A program made the position numbers and the translations under genes. Source: Oscillospiraceae bacterium (lineage in GTDB: Bacteria; Bacillota; Clostridia; Oscillospirales; Oscillospiraceae). Taken from it: 64,000 bases of DNA. The notes under the pieces were generated by a model. It did not search any database. It was not told the origin of the DNA and worked only from the letters and a program-made list of their open reading frames with translations. Every line of letters begins with the position of its first letter. Within the stretch, counting starts at the first letter, position 1. This document shows positions 33,523 to 43,200 of this stretch, one piece after another. The stretch spans positions 59,377 through 123,376 of the forward strand of contig SVMI01000007.1 in NCBI GenBank assembly GCA_015067495.1, in the 5' to 3' direction.

Positions 33523-34137
33523 ATGAAGTCATACATCATCGGCATTGCCGGCGGCAGCGGTTCGGGTAAATCCACCTTTGCCGGACGCCTGAAGGAAGCC
33601 TTCCCGGACAGCATTTCCCTGATCAGCTGCGATAACTACTACCTCCCCCACGACGATCTTCCGCTGGAGCAGCGGGCACTGCTGAATTACGACGCTCCCG
33701 AGGCATTGGAATTTGACCTGATGGTGCAGCATCTGATGCAGCTGCAAGCGGGTCAGCCGGCACTTTGTCCCGTGTATGATTTCACGCAGCATACACGAAG
33801 CAACCGGGTAACGGAGATCCTGCCCCGCCCGATCATCCTGATCGATGGTATCCTGATCTTCCATGATCCCGCCCTGCGTGCATGCATGGATCTGAAGATC
33901 TATGTGGAAACAGATGCCGACGAGCGCATCCTGCGCCGCGCCCGCCGGGACATGAAGGAGCGCGGACGGGATCTGGACAGTGTCATCCATCAGTACCTGT
34001 CCACCGTCAAGCCCATGCACAACACCTACGTAAATCCCACCAAGGTATTCGCGGATGTGATCCTGAACGGCGGCAAAAACGAGCAGGCATTTCTGCTGGT
34101 AAAAGCCCAGATCGAGCAGATCCTGAACAGAACATAA
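33523..34137 (+). CDS. udk: Uridine kinase
   Basis: 204 residues, the normal length of bacterial Udk. Phosphorylates uridine and cytidine in the pyrimidine salvage pathway, cytoplasmic. P-loop GGSGSGKST at residues 10-18; CDNYYLP and the NYDAPEALEFDLM block form the nucleoside site; RRARRDMKERGRD is the lid region and PTKVFADVIL the conserved end. AGGAG lies nine bases before the ATG. The gene is monocistronic with its own promoter and terminator. Confidence 0.93.
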   Translation: MKSYIIGIAGGSGSGKSTFAGRLKEAFPDSISLISCDNYYLPHDDLPLEQRALLNYDAPEALEFDLMVQHLMQLQAGQPALCPVYDFTQHTRSNRVTEILPRPIILIDGILIFHDPALRACMDLKIYVETDADERILRRARRDMKERGRDLDSVIHQYLSTVKPMHNTYVNPTKVFADVILNGGKNEQAFLLVKAQIEQILNRT

Positions 34138-34142
34138 AAGCG

Positions 34143-34174
34143 CCCCACCTGCTGTGATGGCAGGTGGGGTTTTC
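34143..34174. terminator. Terminator between udk and malQ
   Basis: CCCCACCTGC - tgtgatg - GCAGGTGGGG then TTTTCCTT; sits between convergent genes and may serve both. Confidence 0.88.
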
Positions 34175-34175
34175 C

Positions 34176-35648
34176 TTATAATCTTCCGTATCGTTTTGTG
34201 GTTTCGTAGATCCGCTTTGTCAGCAGTTCCTGAATAAAGCCCCGGGGCGCGCGCCACGACCAGTTTGCACTGGACAGCATACCGGGAACGTTCATTCTGG
34301 CGGAGCCATCCAGCTCCAGATAGTCCTGCATCTGAATGACGCACAGCCGGCTGACCGAACCCATCACGCCGCGGATCATACCCCAGACGTACCCTTCGCC
34401 CCCATTGAGACCAAGGTAGCTCTTTGCCGTGGCAACATCCTCATCGTCCGCTTCCTGCAGCCATTGGGCAGCAGTCATATTATCGTGTGTGCCGATGTAG
34501 CATACGGAATTGATCGGATAGGTATGGGGAAGATAATCAGACTCTTCCCGGGAGTCAAACGCAAACTGCAATACCTTCATACCGGGATAGCCGGATTCCT
34601 GCTGCAGCTGACGCACCTCCGGTGTAACAAAACCCAGATCCTCCGCGATAAAGTCCAAATTTGGGAGTGCCTTCCGGACGGCATGGATATAATCCGCCCC
34701 GGGTCCTCTTTGCCATGTGCCGCCGACAGCGGTCTTGTCGCCGGCAGGAACTGCCCAGTAGCTTTCAAAGCCTCTGAAATGGTCCAACCGAACCACATCA
34801 TACATCTTTGCCGCGGCGGACAGCCGACGGATCCACCAAGCAAAGCCCGTTTCCTTCATCAGCTCCCAGTTGTACAGAGGATTGCCCCAAAGCTGACCGT
34901 CAGCGGTAAAGGAATCCGGCGGGCAGCCCGCAACAGCAGTGGGATAACCGTTACCATTCAGCCGGAACAGCGTGGGATTGGACCACACGTCCACCGAATC
35001 CAGCGGCACATAGATCGGCACATCGCCGATGATCCTGATGCCCCGGTCGTTTGCGTACCGGCGCAGTGCCGTCCACTGACGGAAAAACTGAAATTGAAGG
35101 AAATACTGAAATTGGATCGCATCCTTCAATTCTTCACGATAACTGCGCAGGATCTCAGGGATCCGCTTCATCAGGCTTACTGACCAGCTCTGCCACGATG
35201 CGCCGTGATATTTTTCCTTCATGGTCATAAACAGCGCATAATCTTCCAGCCAATCGGCATTCTCTTCCACGAACGCCCAAAAGCTCTGATCCGGCACAAA
35301 CCTCTCATACGCCAGACGCAGAATCCTGCAGCGGTTTTCATACAGGCAGCCGTAGTCCACCCGTCCCTCGTCCTGACTCCACACAACCGCATTCACTTCT
35401 TCCTGTGTAAGCAGCTTTTCCGCGATCAACTGATCCGGGTCGATCAGGTAGTGATTGCCCGCGAAGGTTGAAAAGGACTGGTACGGAGAGTCGCCGTATC
35501 CCGTGGGATTGAGGGGAAGCACCTGCCAGTAGGACTGTCCCGCTTCCCGGAGAAAATCCACAAATTCATATGCAGCTTTACCCATGTTGCCGATTCCGTA
35601 GGGACTGGGCAGGGACGTGATGTGCATCAGAATTCCACTTTTTCTCAT
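34176..35648 (-). CDS. malQ: 4-alpha-glucanotransferase (amylomaltase, GH77)
   Basis: 490 residues from the ATG at 35648, six bases after AAGGAG; the track's extra 26 N-terminal residues overlap the regulator gene and are not coding. Transfers glucan segments between maltooligosaccharides in the cytoplasm. GH77 marks are complete: SGILMHITSLPSPYGIGNMG at the start, nucleophile Asp in VVRLDHFRGFESYW, acid/base Glu in IAEDLGFVTPEV, third acid Asp in IGTHDNMT. Ten bases separate it from the LacI gene. With the ABC genes upstream it points to maltodextrin or starch-fragment use. Confidence 0.94.
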   Translation of the reverse strand: MRKSGILMHITSLPSPYGIGNMGKAAYEFVDFLREAGQSYWQVLPLNPTGYGDSPYQSFSTFAGNHYLIDPDQLIAEKLLTQEEVNAVVWSQDEGRVDYGCLYENRCRILRLAYERFVPDQSFWAFVEENADWLEDYALFMTMKEKYHGASWQSWSVSLMKRIPEILRSYREELKDAIQFQYFLQFQFFRQWTALRRYANDRGIRIIGDVPIYVPLDSVDVWSNPTLFRLNGNGYPTAVAGCPPDSFTADGQLWGNPLYNWELMKETGFAWWIRRLSAAAKMYDVVRLDHFRGFESYWAVPAGDKTAVGGTWQRGPGADYIHAVRKALPNLDFIAEDLGFVTPEVRQLQQESGYPGMKVLQFAFDSREESDYLPHTYPINSVCYIGTHDNMTAAQWLQEADDEDVATAKSYLGLNGGEGYVWGMIRGVMGSVSRLCVIQMQDYLELDGSARMNVPGMLSSANWSWRAPRGFIQELLTKRIYETTKRYGRL

Positions 35649-35658
35649 AAATTGCTCC

Positions 35659-36666
35659 TTAATTGTCGATACGCCGTGTGCTTTCGCAGTGATGCAGCGA
35701 ATATGTAACGGACTCATGGCAAGCACCGCCGCCGTTTTCGATGCGATCGATCAAAATCTCCACGCTTCTTTGTGCCATGCATTGGGCGGATTGGATCACA
35801 CTGGACAGCTGGGGTACCAGATAGGAACCCAGCACCAAGCCGTCAAAGCCCATCACGGAAACATCCTTGGGAACCCGCAAGCCGTTATTGTGCAGCGCGC
35901 GGATGGCTCCGATCGCCATCACATCCGCGATGGCAAACAGTGCCGTAAACTGCCGCCCGTTGGCGATCAGCTGCTGGGTCGCCTTGTAGCCGTCCTGATA
36001 GGAAAAGCGGACGCCCTGATAATCCAGCTCCTCGTCAAATTCGATCCCGTGGTTGCGGAAGGATTGCATGCACCCCTCATAACGCAGCCGGCTGGTATCA
36101 GAACCTGTCCGATCACCGCCAACGATCACAAAGCGCCGATGTCCCATGGCGATCAGCGAATCGATGGCACAGCGTGCTGCCTGACGGTCGTCCGTAGAAA
36201 CACTTGACAAATTATCAAAGGGCAGCGAGGACGCGTCATTGGACACCAGAACGCAGGGGATTTTGATTTTTCCGAAATCCCTTGCAAAATTCAGACTGTT
36301 GCCGCCCAAAAACAGAATGCCTAAGGGCTTCTTTTCCCGGCACAGCCGGATCGCACGCAAAACCTCGTTGCTGTCCTCGTCCATGTAGTCCACATGGAGG
36401 GGGTAGTGGGTTTTATCCAACAGCGCTTGGATCGTTTCGATCATTTCACCGAACATTTCGTTGGCAGTACCCTTGACAACCACAAGGATGGAATTTGCAT
36501 GCTGCTTCAGCTGCTGGGCATTGGCATTGATCTGAAAGTTGTACTGCTGTACAAGCCGTTCGATCTCTGCCTTTGCCTTTGCGCTGACATTGGGGTGATT
36601 GTTCAGTACTCTGGATACTGTTGCTACACTGTACCCGGATTTTTTAGCCAGATCTTTAATGGTCAT
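35659..36666 (-). CDS. LacI-family regulator, probably MalR-like
   Basis: 335 residues. Residues 1-50 are a LacI HTH (TIKDLAKKSGYSVATVSRVL) with the hinge helix; residues 60-330 are a periplasmic-binding-protein-like sensor domain (GILFLGG, LVSNDASSLPFD, FVIVGGDRTG, ALFAIADVMAIGAIRALHNN). It lies between the sugar permeases and malQ. Two LacI-type operators flank the promoter of the binding-protein gene at 40.0-40.1 kb, so it most likely represses the whole operon until a maltodextrin appears. The operator link is inferred. Confidence 0.9.
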   Translation of the reverse strand: MTIKDLAKKSGYSVATVSRVLNNHPNVSAKAKAEIERLVQQYNFQINANAQQLKQHANSILVVVKGTANEMFGEMIETIQALLDKTHYPLHVDYMDEDSNEVLRAIRLCREKKPLGILFLGGNSLNFARDFGKIKIPCVLVSNDASSLPFDNLSSVSTDDRQAARCAIDSLIAMGHRRFVIVGGDRTGSDTSRLRYEGCMQSFRNHGIEFDEELDYQGVRFSYQDGYKATQQLIANGRQFTALFAIADVMAIGAIRALHNNGLRVPKDVSVMGFDGLVLGSYLVPQLSSVIQSAQCMAQRSVEILIDRIENGGGACHESVTYSLHHCESTRRIDN

Positions 36667-36696
36667 GGCTTTTCACCTAATTTCTTTCTAAAGATA

Positions 36697-37560
36697 TTAA
36701 CCCTTCACCGCACCGGCAGCCACGCCCTTGATGATGTGCTTCTGGCAAATCAGATAGAATACGATCACAGGAACAATGCTCAGGAAGATCAGTGCCATGG
36801 TAGCACCGAGGTCCACAGTACCGTAGCTGCCCTTCAGGTACTGGATGTGGATGGGGATGGTCATATACTTGGTGCGATCCAGCACCAGATAAGGCAGCAG
36901 GTAGTCATTCCACACCCACATGATCTCGAGGATTGCAACAGAGATCATGGTAGGCTTCATCATAGGCAGCACCACGCTGAAGTAGGTACGCAGGGGGCTG
37001 CAGCCGTCGATGGCGGCAGCTTCCTCAATTTCCAGAGGAATGCTCTTGACAAAGCCTACGAACATAAATACCGCAAGACCCGCGCCGAAGCCGAGATAGA
37101 TCACCGGGATGGTCCAAGGAGTGTTCAGCTTCAAGGTGTCCGCCGTTTTGGATAGCGTGAACATGACCATCTGGAACGGCACGACCATAGAAAAGACGCA
37201 GGTATAATAGACCGCCCGGCAGAATTTGGAGTCAACGCGGGAGATAAACCATGCAGCCATAGAGGTGCACAGCAGGATCAGCGCGGTGGAAAGCAGCGTA
37301 ATGACCGTGCTGTAAAGTACGGACTTCCAAAAAGCATAGCCACCAAAGGTCATGCCCTTGATAAAGTTGTCAAAGCCAACGAAGCTCTCCTCCGTGAGCC
37401 AGCCGAAGGTATCGGTCTTGACGAAGGTATTCGCCTTAAAGGAGTTGAGCAGCACCATAAAAACGGGGAACACGTAGATGATGCTGATCACAGCAAACAG
37501 CGCGCTCAGTGCCGCCCTGCCCCGCTTTTGGGAGCGAAGATCACTGGTTCTTCTTTTCAT
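36697..37560 (-). CDS. Sugar ABC transporter permease, MalG type
   Basis: 287 residues with six membrane segments; the permease loop EEAAAIDGCSPLRTYFSVVL (EAA motif) near residue 190 is where the ATPase binds. It overlaps the MalF-type gene as TAATG and forms the second half of the membrane channel. No ATPase gene is in the locus, so a shared MsmK/MalK-type ATPase encoded elsewhere is expected, as is common in Firmicutes. Confidence 0.92.
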   Translation of the reverse strand: MKRRTSDLRSQKRGRAALSALFAVISIIYVFPVFMVLLNSFKANTFVKTDTFGWLTEESFVGFDNFIKGMTFGGYAFWKSVLYSTVITLLSTALILLCTSMAAWFISRVDSKFCRAVYYTCVFSMVVPFQMVMFTLSKTADTLKLNTPWTIPVIYLGFGAGLAVFMFVGFVKSIPLEIEEAAAIDGCSPLRTYFSVVLPMMKPTMISVAILEIMWVWNDYLLPYLVLDRTKYMTIPIHIQYLKGSYGTVDLGATMALIFLSIVPVIVFYLICQKHIIKGVAAGAVKG

Positions 37561-38465
37561 TACTGCTGTACCTCCTTTTTACGGGTATAACCAAGCTGGA
37601 TCAAGCCGATGGTGGCGACCAGAATGAAGAACAGCACAGCCTTTGCCTGCGCGACACCGCGGGAGTTGACATTCTGACCGTAGAAGGTGTTGTAGATGTT
37701 CAGTGCCAGCATTTCGGTGGTGTGAACGGAAGTGCCGTCCGGGTTGATGATAAAGGGCAGACCGCCGGTCAGAGCAAGGTTCTGGTCAAAGAGCTTGAAG
37801 CCGTTGGTCAAGGACAGGAACATGCAGATGGTGATGGACGGCATCACATTGGGAATGATGACCTTGAACAGCGTCTTTGTGTTGCTGGCGCCGTCGATCT
37901 GGGCAGCCTCCAGCATATCGCCGGGTACTGCCTGCAAGCCCGCGATATAGATGATCATCATGTAGCCGATCTGCTGCCAGCACATCAAAATGATCAGGCC
38001 CCAGAAGCCCCATGTGCTGTTGGTCAGGATGGATTCACCATACGCGCCCAGCACGCCGTCAAAGATCATGCTCCAGATATAGCCAAGCACGATACCGCCG
38101 ATCAGGTTGGGCATAAAGAAGACCGTGCGGAACAGATTGGCGCCCCGGATCTTCTGAGTCAGTGCGTAGGCGATGGCAAATGCCAGCACGTTGATCAGAA
38201 TCAGGGATACGATGGCATACAGCGCGGTATAACCGAAGGAATAGCGGAAGCTCTCATCCTGAAACGCCTTGATATAGTTGTCAATACCGATAAATGTCCA
38301 CTTACTGGTGGTCTTGAACTGGGTAAAGGACAGGAACAGACCCTGCAGGAACGGCCAAACGAAACCGATCACAAAAGCAACCAGCATGGGCCACAGGAAA
38401 ACCGGCGCCCATTTTTGCGTGGATTCCTGAATCATCGTTCTGTTTGTAACTTTTTTCTTTTTCAT
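37560..38465 (-). CDS. Sugar ABC transporter permease, MalF type
   Basis: 301 residues, six membrane segments, EAA loop LEAAQIDGASNTKTLFKVII near residue 200, the standard form of the CUT1 family that takes up oligosaccharides. It follows the binding-protein gene after a strong hairpin and is coupled to the MalG-type gene. Confidence 0.92.
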   Translation of the reverse strand: MKKKKVTNRTMIQESTQKWAPVFLWPMLVAFVIGFVWPFLQGLFLSFTQFKTTSKWTFIGIDNYIKAFQDESFRYSFGYTALYAIVSLILINVLAFAIAYALTQKIRGANLFRTVFFMPNLIGGIVLGYIWSMIFDGVLGAYGESILTNSTWGFWGLIILMCWQQIGYMMIIYIAGLQAVPGDMLEAAQIDGASNTKTLFKVIIPNVMPSITICMFLSLTNGFKLFDQNLALTGGLPFIINPDGTSVHTTEMLALNIYNTFYGQNVNSRGVAQAKAVLFFILVATIGLIQLGYTRKKEVQQ

Positions 38466-38539
38466 ATGACATCAACTCCCGGAAAGAAGATAAGGGGGGC
38501 ACAGCATCAGCCTCACGCAGCCTCAGCCGTGATAGGAAG

Positions 38540-38566
38540 GCGGGGCGAGCGTATCGCTCGCCCCGC
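38540..38566 (-). other. Intercistronic hairpin after the binding-protein gene
   Basis: GCGGGGCGAGCG - tat - CGCTCGCCCCGC, a perfect 12-bp stem without T-run. Such hairpins typically leave more binding-protein mRNA than permease mRNA. Confidence 0.75.
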
Positions 38567-38589
38567 GCATAGGGTTCATTGATTTCTAA

Positions 38590-39879
38590 TTAGCCTTTGG
38601 CAGCGTTATACTGCACAGCCCAGCCATCGATGAAAGCGGTAACGACCTGCTCCCAGTTCGCGTCGGTGGGATCAGCGTTATAAGCATTCAGAGCGGAGAC
38701 AACAGCGGCGCGGTAAGCGTCAACGTTGGGCTGATAGTTGGTTGCCCACCACATGTTGTAGCAGCCGTCAGCCAGGTACTTGTTTGCCTGAGCCAGGAAG
38801 GGGTTGGTGGAAGCAACAGCACTCTTGTAGGGCATAACACCGAAGGTAGCGACTGCCTTGGCAGAAGCTTCGGGATCGGTGACCAGCCACTTCATGAAAG
38901 CGATGGTAGCTTCGATGTCTTCCTTGGAAGCATTGGCATTGATTGCCCAGTAGTTTTCAGTACCGCAGTTCAGACCTGCCTTCTCTTCGCCCTCAACACC
39001 GCAGTAGTAGGGGATCATGGTCAGGTCGGCAGCGTTCATGCCCTTGCCTTCCAGTCCGCCCCACTCCCAGTTGCCGTTGAAGTAGAACAGAGCCTTCTCA
39101 TCAGCGAACTCAGCAGCAGCGTCGAAGCCGCCGTTTGCCAGATCAGCACGGGGGGTAGCAGAGTTGACGACCATCAGGTCGTACAGAGCCTTGTAGTTAT
39201 CCATGTACTTGCCGGTCAGCTCAGCGGGGCAAGAGGTCCACTTGTCGGGAGCATCAACGGACTCGTAGTAGTACTCCAGGTTGATCAGGTGGCCGGTGAA
39301 ACGCCAAGAGGAAGAGCCATCCATACCTGCAGAGGTAAATGCATCGAAGCCCAGCTCAGCAGCGCGAGCATGAACGTCCTCAGCAACTTCCTTCAGGGTA
39401 GCGAAGTTCTTGATGTAGTCAGCAGCGTAGCCGGCTTCCTGCAGCAGCTTGGTGTTGACAATGATGCCGTAGCACTCGTAGCAGTAGCCGATGGAGCACA
39501 GCTTGCCATCCTTGTCGAACAGCTGATAAGCGTCAGTGCTCAGCTCCTTGGCGATGTCGGTGTCCTTCAGATCGTAGCAGAATTCGCCCCAGGTATCAAC
39601 AGCAGCCTGATTGCCGACGACGAACAGAGTAGGAGCATTGTCCTTGTCCATCTCAGCGGTCAGGGTCTCGTTGTAGGTGCCGGATGCGGCGGTGACGATG
39701 GTCACGGGAACACCGGTCTCCTGGGTGTACATTGCAGCCAGTTCCTTCAGAGCTTCGTCAGATTCGGGCTTGAAGTTCAGCCAGTAAACAGAAGGCTCGT
39801 CCTTGGAACAGCCGGTCATGCTGACAGCCATAGCAAAAACCATAACGATGGCAAGCAGCATAGCGATAAGCTTTTTCAT
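38590..39879 (-). CDS. Sugar-binding lipoprotein of ABC transporter (CUT1)
   Basis: 429 residues. Lipoprotein signal with lipobox MTGC at residues 21-24, so it is tethered to the outer face of the membrane. The body has the family 1 solute-binding pattern (TLFVVGNQAAVDTWGE, GYCYECYGIIVNTKLLQEAG, FYFNGNWEWGG, FMKWLVTDPEASAKA). AGGAGG is seven bases before the ATG. Promoter and operators lie upstream. Maltodextrin is the likely ligand because malQ is in the operon; another alpha-glucoside is possible. Confidence 0.92.
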   Translation of the reverse strand: MKKLIAMLLAIVMVFAMAVSMTGCSKDEPSVYWLNFKPESDEALKELAAMYTQETGVPVTIVTAASGTYNETLTAEMDKDNAPTLFVVGNQAAVDTWGEFCYDLKDTDIAKELSTDAYQLFDKDGKLCSIGYCYECYGIIVNTKLLQEAGYAADYIKNFATLKEVAEDVHARAAELGFDAFTSAGMDGSSSWRFTGHLINLEYYYESVDAPDKWTSCPAELTGKYMDNYKALYDLMVVNSATPRADLANGGFDAAAEFADEKALFYFNGNWEWGGLEGKGMNAADLTMIPYYCGVEGEEKAGLNCGTENYWAINANASKEDIEATIAFMKWLVTDPEASAKAVATFGVMPYKSAVASTNPFLAQANKYLADGCYNMWWATNYQPNVDAYRAAVVSALNAYNADPTDANWEQVVTAFIDGWAVQYNAAKG

Positions 39880-39989
39880 TTCTTTTCCTCCTAAAAATTT
39901 TTGAATATATGCTCACACGGCATTTTGCCGGGGAAGCCAGATGTACAGGGATTTTTAGTATAGGAATATTATATCCCGCTTATACGTTT

Positions 39990-40003
39990 TGGAAACGTTT
40001 TCA
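39990..40003. promoter_or_regulatory. LacI/CcpA-type operator
   Basis: TGAAAACGTTTCCA on the - strand; fits the cre consensus TGWAANCGNTNWCA except one position. It lies just downstream of the predicted start site, where bound repressor would block the polymerase. Confidence 0.7.
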
Positions 40004-40017
40004 TTCCCTCGATGCAC

Positions 40018-40046
40018 ATTATACCGCAATCGAACCGACAATTCAA
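40018..40046 (-). promoter_or_regulatory. Promoter of the maltodextrin operon
   Basis: On the - strand: TTGAAT, 17 bases, TATAAT, about 140 bases before the binding-protein ATG. Confidence 0.78.
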
Positions 40047-40130
40047 TACAAAGATTGCATCTTCCGTCAAAATCAGTAAATTGTCCAAGTCAAGTTGGTT
40101 GTTTTTGTATAATTTGCCAATGTCGAATTT

Positions 40131-40144
40131 TGTAAACGATTTCT
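40131..40144. promoter_or_regulatory. Second LacI/CcpA-type operator candidate
   Basis: TGTAAACGATTTCT (+ strand) fits the cre/LacI consensus except the last base; ~85 bp upstream of the -35. It could pair with the first site by looping. Confidence 0.45.
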
Positions 40145-40151
40145 AAAGGAT

Positions 40152-40186
40152 CAAAAAACAGCACCATCCGTGCAGGATGGTGCTGT
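40152..40186 (-). terminator. Terminator of the LRR protein gene
   Basis: ACAGCACCATCC - gtgca - GGATGGTGCTGT; on the - strand it is followed by TTTTTGA. Confidence 0.88.
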
Positions 40187-40220
40187 TGCCGCACTTTGAG
40201 GATCTTATTGCCGGCTTTTC

Positions 40221-43200
40221 TCAGTTGGGGACAATGTCGCCCTTATTGAGGATGCTTGCCTTGATCTGGATAAAGTCTGTAATGGAAATGCCGCCGTCGT
40301 TACTGGTGTCTGCTGCCTGTGCATACGCGCCCGCAAGCGTACTCTTCTTCAGGATGTGCGCCTTGACTGCGAGCATATCCGTGATCGTGATCTTGCCGTC
40401 GCCGTTGACGTCGCCGGTGACAACCGCCGTATAGGAAGCCTTGACCGCATTGCCGTCCATCAGCTTCACTGTCATGCCGGTGGCGATTATTTCCTTGGCA
40501 GCCGCTTCCGTATTTCCATTGTAGACCCGGCAATAGATCTCTTCATTCAAGCCGGAGAGCAACGTCCGCACTGCCGTACCGGCTGCGATCTTACGAATCG
40601 TCGTGCCGCGGACGGTATACTTGGAGGAAGTGATCGCAGAAGGAACTCTGGACTTAACGGTAACCATAAAGGTCGCAGTCTTTCCCCCATAGGTCACGGT
40701 GATCGTCTTCGTGCCGGCTGTTGCCGTATAACCGCTGACGGTATAATCCTTCACGACGGCGCTGGTCTGATTGTTATAATACACCGTAACGACCATGCCG
40801 GTCTTGTCAAAGGCATCGCCTTCCAGATAGGTCAGCTTGTTGGGCTTTGTTGTAACAGAAATCGATGCCACCGTCTTTGCCTCAACCGTAACGGTAAAGC
40901 TCGCGGTTTTCCCCTCATACGTAATGGTGATGGTCTTTGTGCCGGGCGTTATACTATAACCACTGATGCTATAGCCGCCAACCACTCTGCCGGTGCCGTT
41001 GTTGTAGTTTGCGGTGATCACCATGCCGGTCAGATCAAGTGCTTCTCCCTCCAGATAGATCTGCTTGCTGGGCTTGGAGGTAACAGAGATGGATACCACC
41101 GTTTTTTCCGTTACCTCGATCTCAAGGGTTGTCGTTGTACCATTGTAGTAAACCGTCAGGCTTTGTACACCGACCATATAAGAATTATACGACCAAACCA
41201 TATCCTCGGTCAGATCAATGATGCTGAACGATCCGTCATTATAATACGCCGTCACCTTGCCGCCGGCAGCCGAAAATGCGTCGCCCGCATAGTAAACCGT
41301 CTTGTCCGGCTTTGTTGTCAGCGCGATGCTCACCAGCGTTCGGACAGCACCGCAAACGGTGCAGGTATCGCCGTCATAGCTGTGGTCATGGGGGATATAG
41401 ACCAGCGGCTTGCTCATTTCACTGGTCAGTATTTCATCCGTCTGCCCGTAGCGCTGATAGAAGGTATAGGTCTTTCCTGCCACCAGATTTTCAAACACCG
41501 GGCTATCCTGCCAATGGATGCCGTCCAGGCTGTATTCACCGTTTTCGAGGGTTTTCAGGACAACCGTATGGGCATCTGCGCGCTGCACCTCAGGCGCAGC
41601 GGGGGCAGAACTGTACGCACGCTCCATCACGCCGGAGCCCCAGCAGACTGCACATTCCCACGTATTTTTGCCCGTTCCCGCGCAGCGGTAGCAAACGCGA
41701 CCATCCGCCATGCTGCCGCTTCCGCTGCAAAGCAAGCAGTCGTAAATTCCTCTGCAGCTGCCCTCGCATTCCGGGCAGAGCTTCTCCCACAGGGCATAGA
41801 ACGTTGTGCTTTGGGGGACATAGTATGTACCCATCGCCCACAGCTCCGTCGCGCCGCCCTCAATGGGCGACCATCCCACCAGCCGGTATCCGTCGCGGTC
41901 CGGGATGCTGCCCGGCATATTGATGGGTTTATTTCCTGCGTTTCTTGTTGTGACGACAGTTTCGGCATCGATCACAAAGGTGACGACAATAAACTCCTTC
42001 AGGCAGACATTGCAAACCGAATCATCCGCATCCGTAAAGGTATGATCGTCTGTGGCAGGAATGGCAACGTTGTCATACATGACCGTGTGGCAGACCGTAC
42101 ATTCGCATCTTTTCACGCCTGCCATGCAGCCGTTGGCATCCTTTATGATGATCCATTCGTAATTGTGCTGCAAAACTGCCGGAACAACTGTATTTTCATT
42201 GCGTACCGCATGACAAACCGTACATTCCTCGTGCTGCTTGCCGCCGGATGTGCAGAAAAACTCGTCGATCACCCACTGATAAGCATGGGTTTCCTCCCGG
42301 ACATTGCCGCAGACATTGCACGCGGTATCGCTGCAGTCGTCATAGGTGTGGAGCTTGGTTGTCGTGCAGCTGCCGTAAGACCATGCAGCATCTGTCAGAA
42401 GATCGTTCCAGTAATCGATGACCATTCCCTTCTTCTGTTGGACAGAGCCTGCGTAAAGGACTTGCTCCAGTCCATTGCAATCCGAAAAAGCACCGGCACT
42501 GATTTTGCTCACGCTGGCAGGAAGAACAATGCTTTCCAGCGCGGTACAACCGCAAAAAGCATCCTCGCCGATGGTTGTAACGCCCGCGGGGATCTCGATC
42601 TGTCTCAGACCGCTGCAGCCGAAAAAGGCAGAGGGCGCGATCTCAGTCACGCCCGCAGGAATGACGATGTCCGTCAGCGCGGTGCAGTAGCTGAACGCGT
42701 CATTTCCGATGGAGGTGAGTCCTTCAGGGAGCGTCACATTGTACAAATAAGAGCAGGAAACGAACGTACCGGCAGGCAGTGCCGTCAAACCGGAGGGCAG
42801 CGTAACATCCGTCAGGCTGCTGCAGCCCATGAAGGCAAAGTCTCCAAGACTTTTCACGCTGTCCGGCAGAACGATGCTCGTCAAAGCGGTACAGAACTGG
42901 AAGCCGTCGATGGCGGTTGCGCTGTCCGGGATCCGAACGGTCGTCAAGCTCTTCATCGTGCTGAACACACCGCCGCTGACGGACGTAATGCCGGGCATGA
43001 TGGTGATCGATTTGATCTGATCTGCATAAGAACTCCAGCCCCGCGTCACCACTTCGCCGTTGCCGTAGATCACCAGCTCATCATCCGGCGTTATATACCA
43101 GAAGGTGGTCAGTGCATTGTTGCAAATGCCGTCGTTCCCCTCCAGTGCTTCGCTGTAATGGATGGTGGCATTGGTCAGTTTCCCATTCTGCGAGCCGATG

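Noticed and set aside
36697-38465. Missing ATPase as a sign of a broken transporter
   Set aside because: CUT1 sugar operons in Firmicutes commonly use a shared ATPase coded elsewhere.
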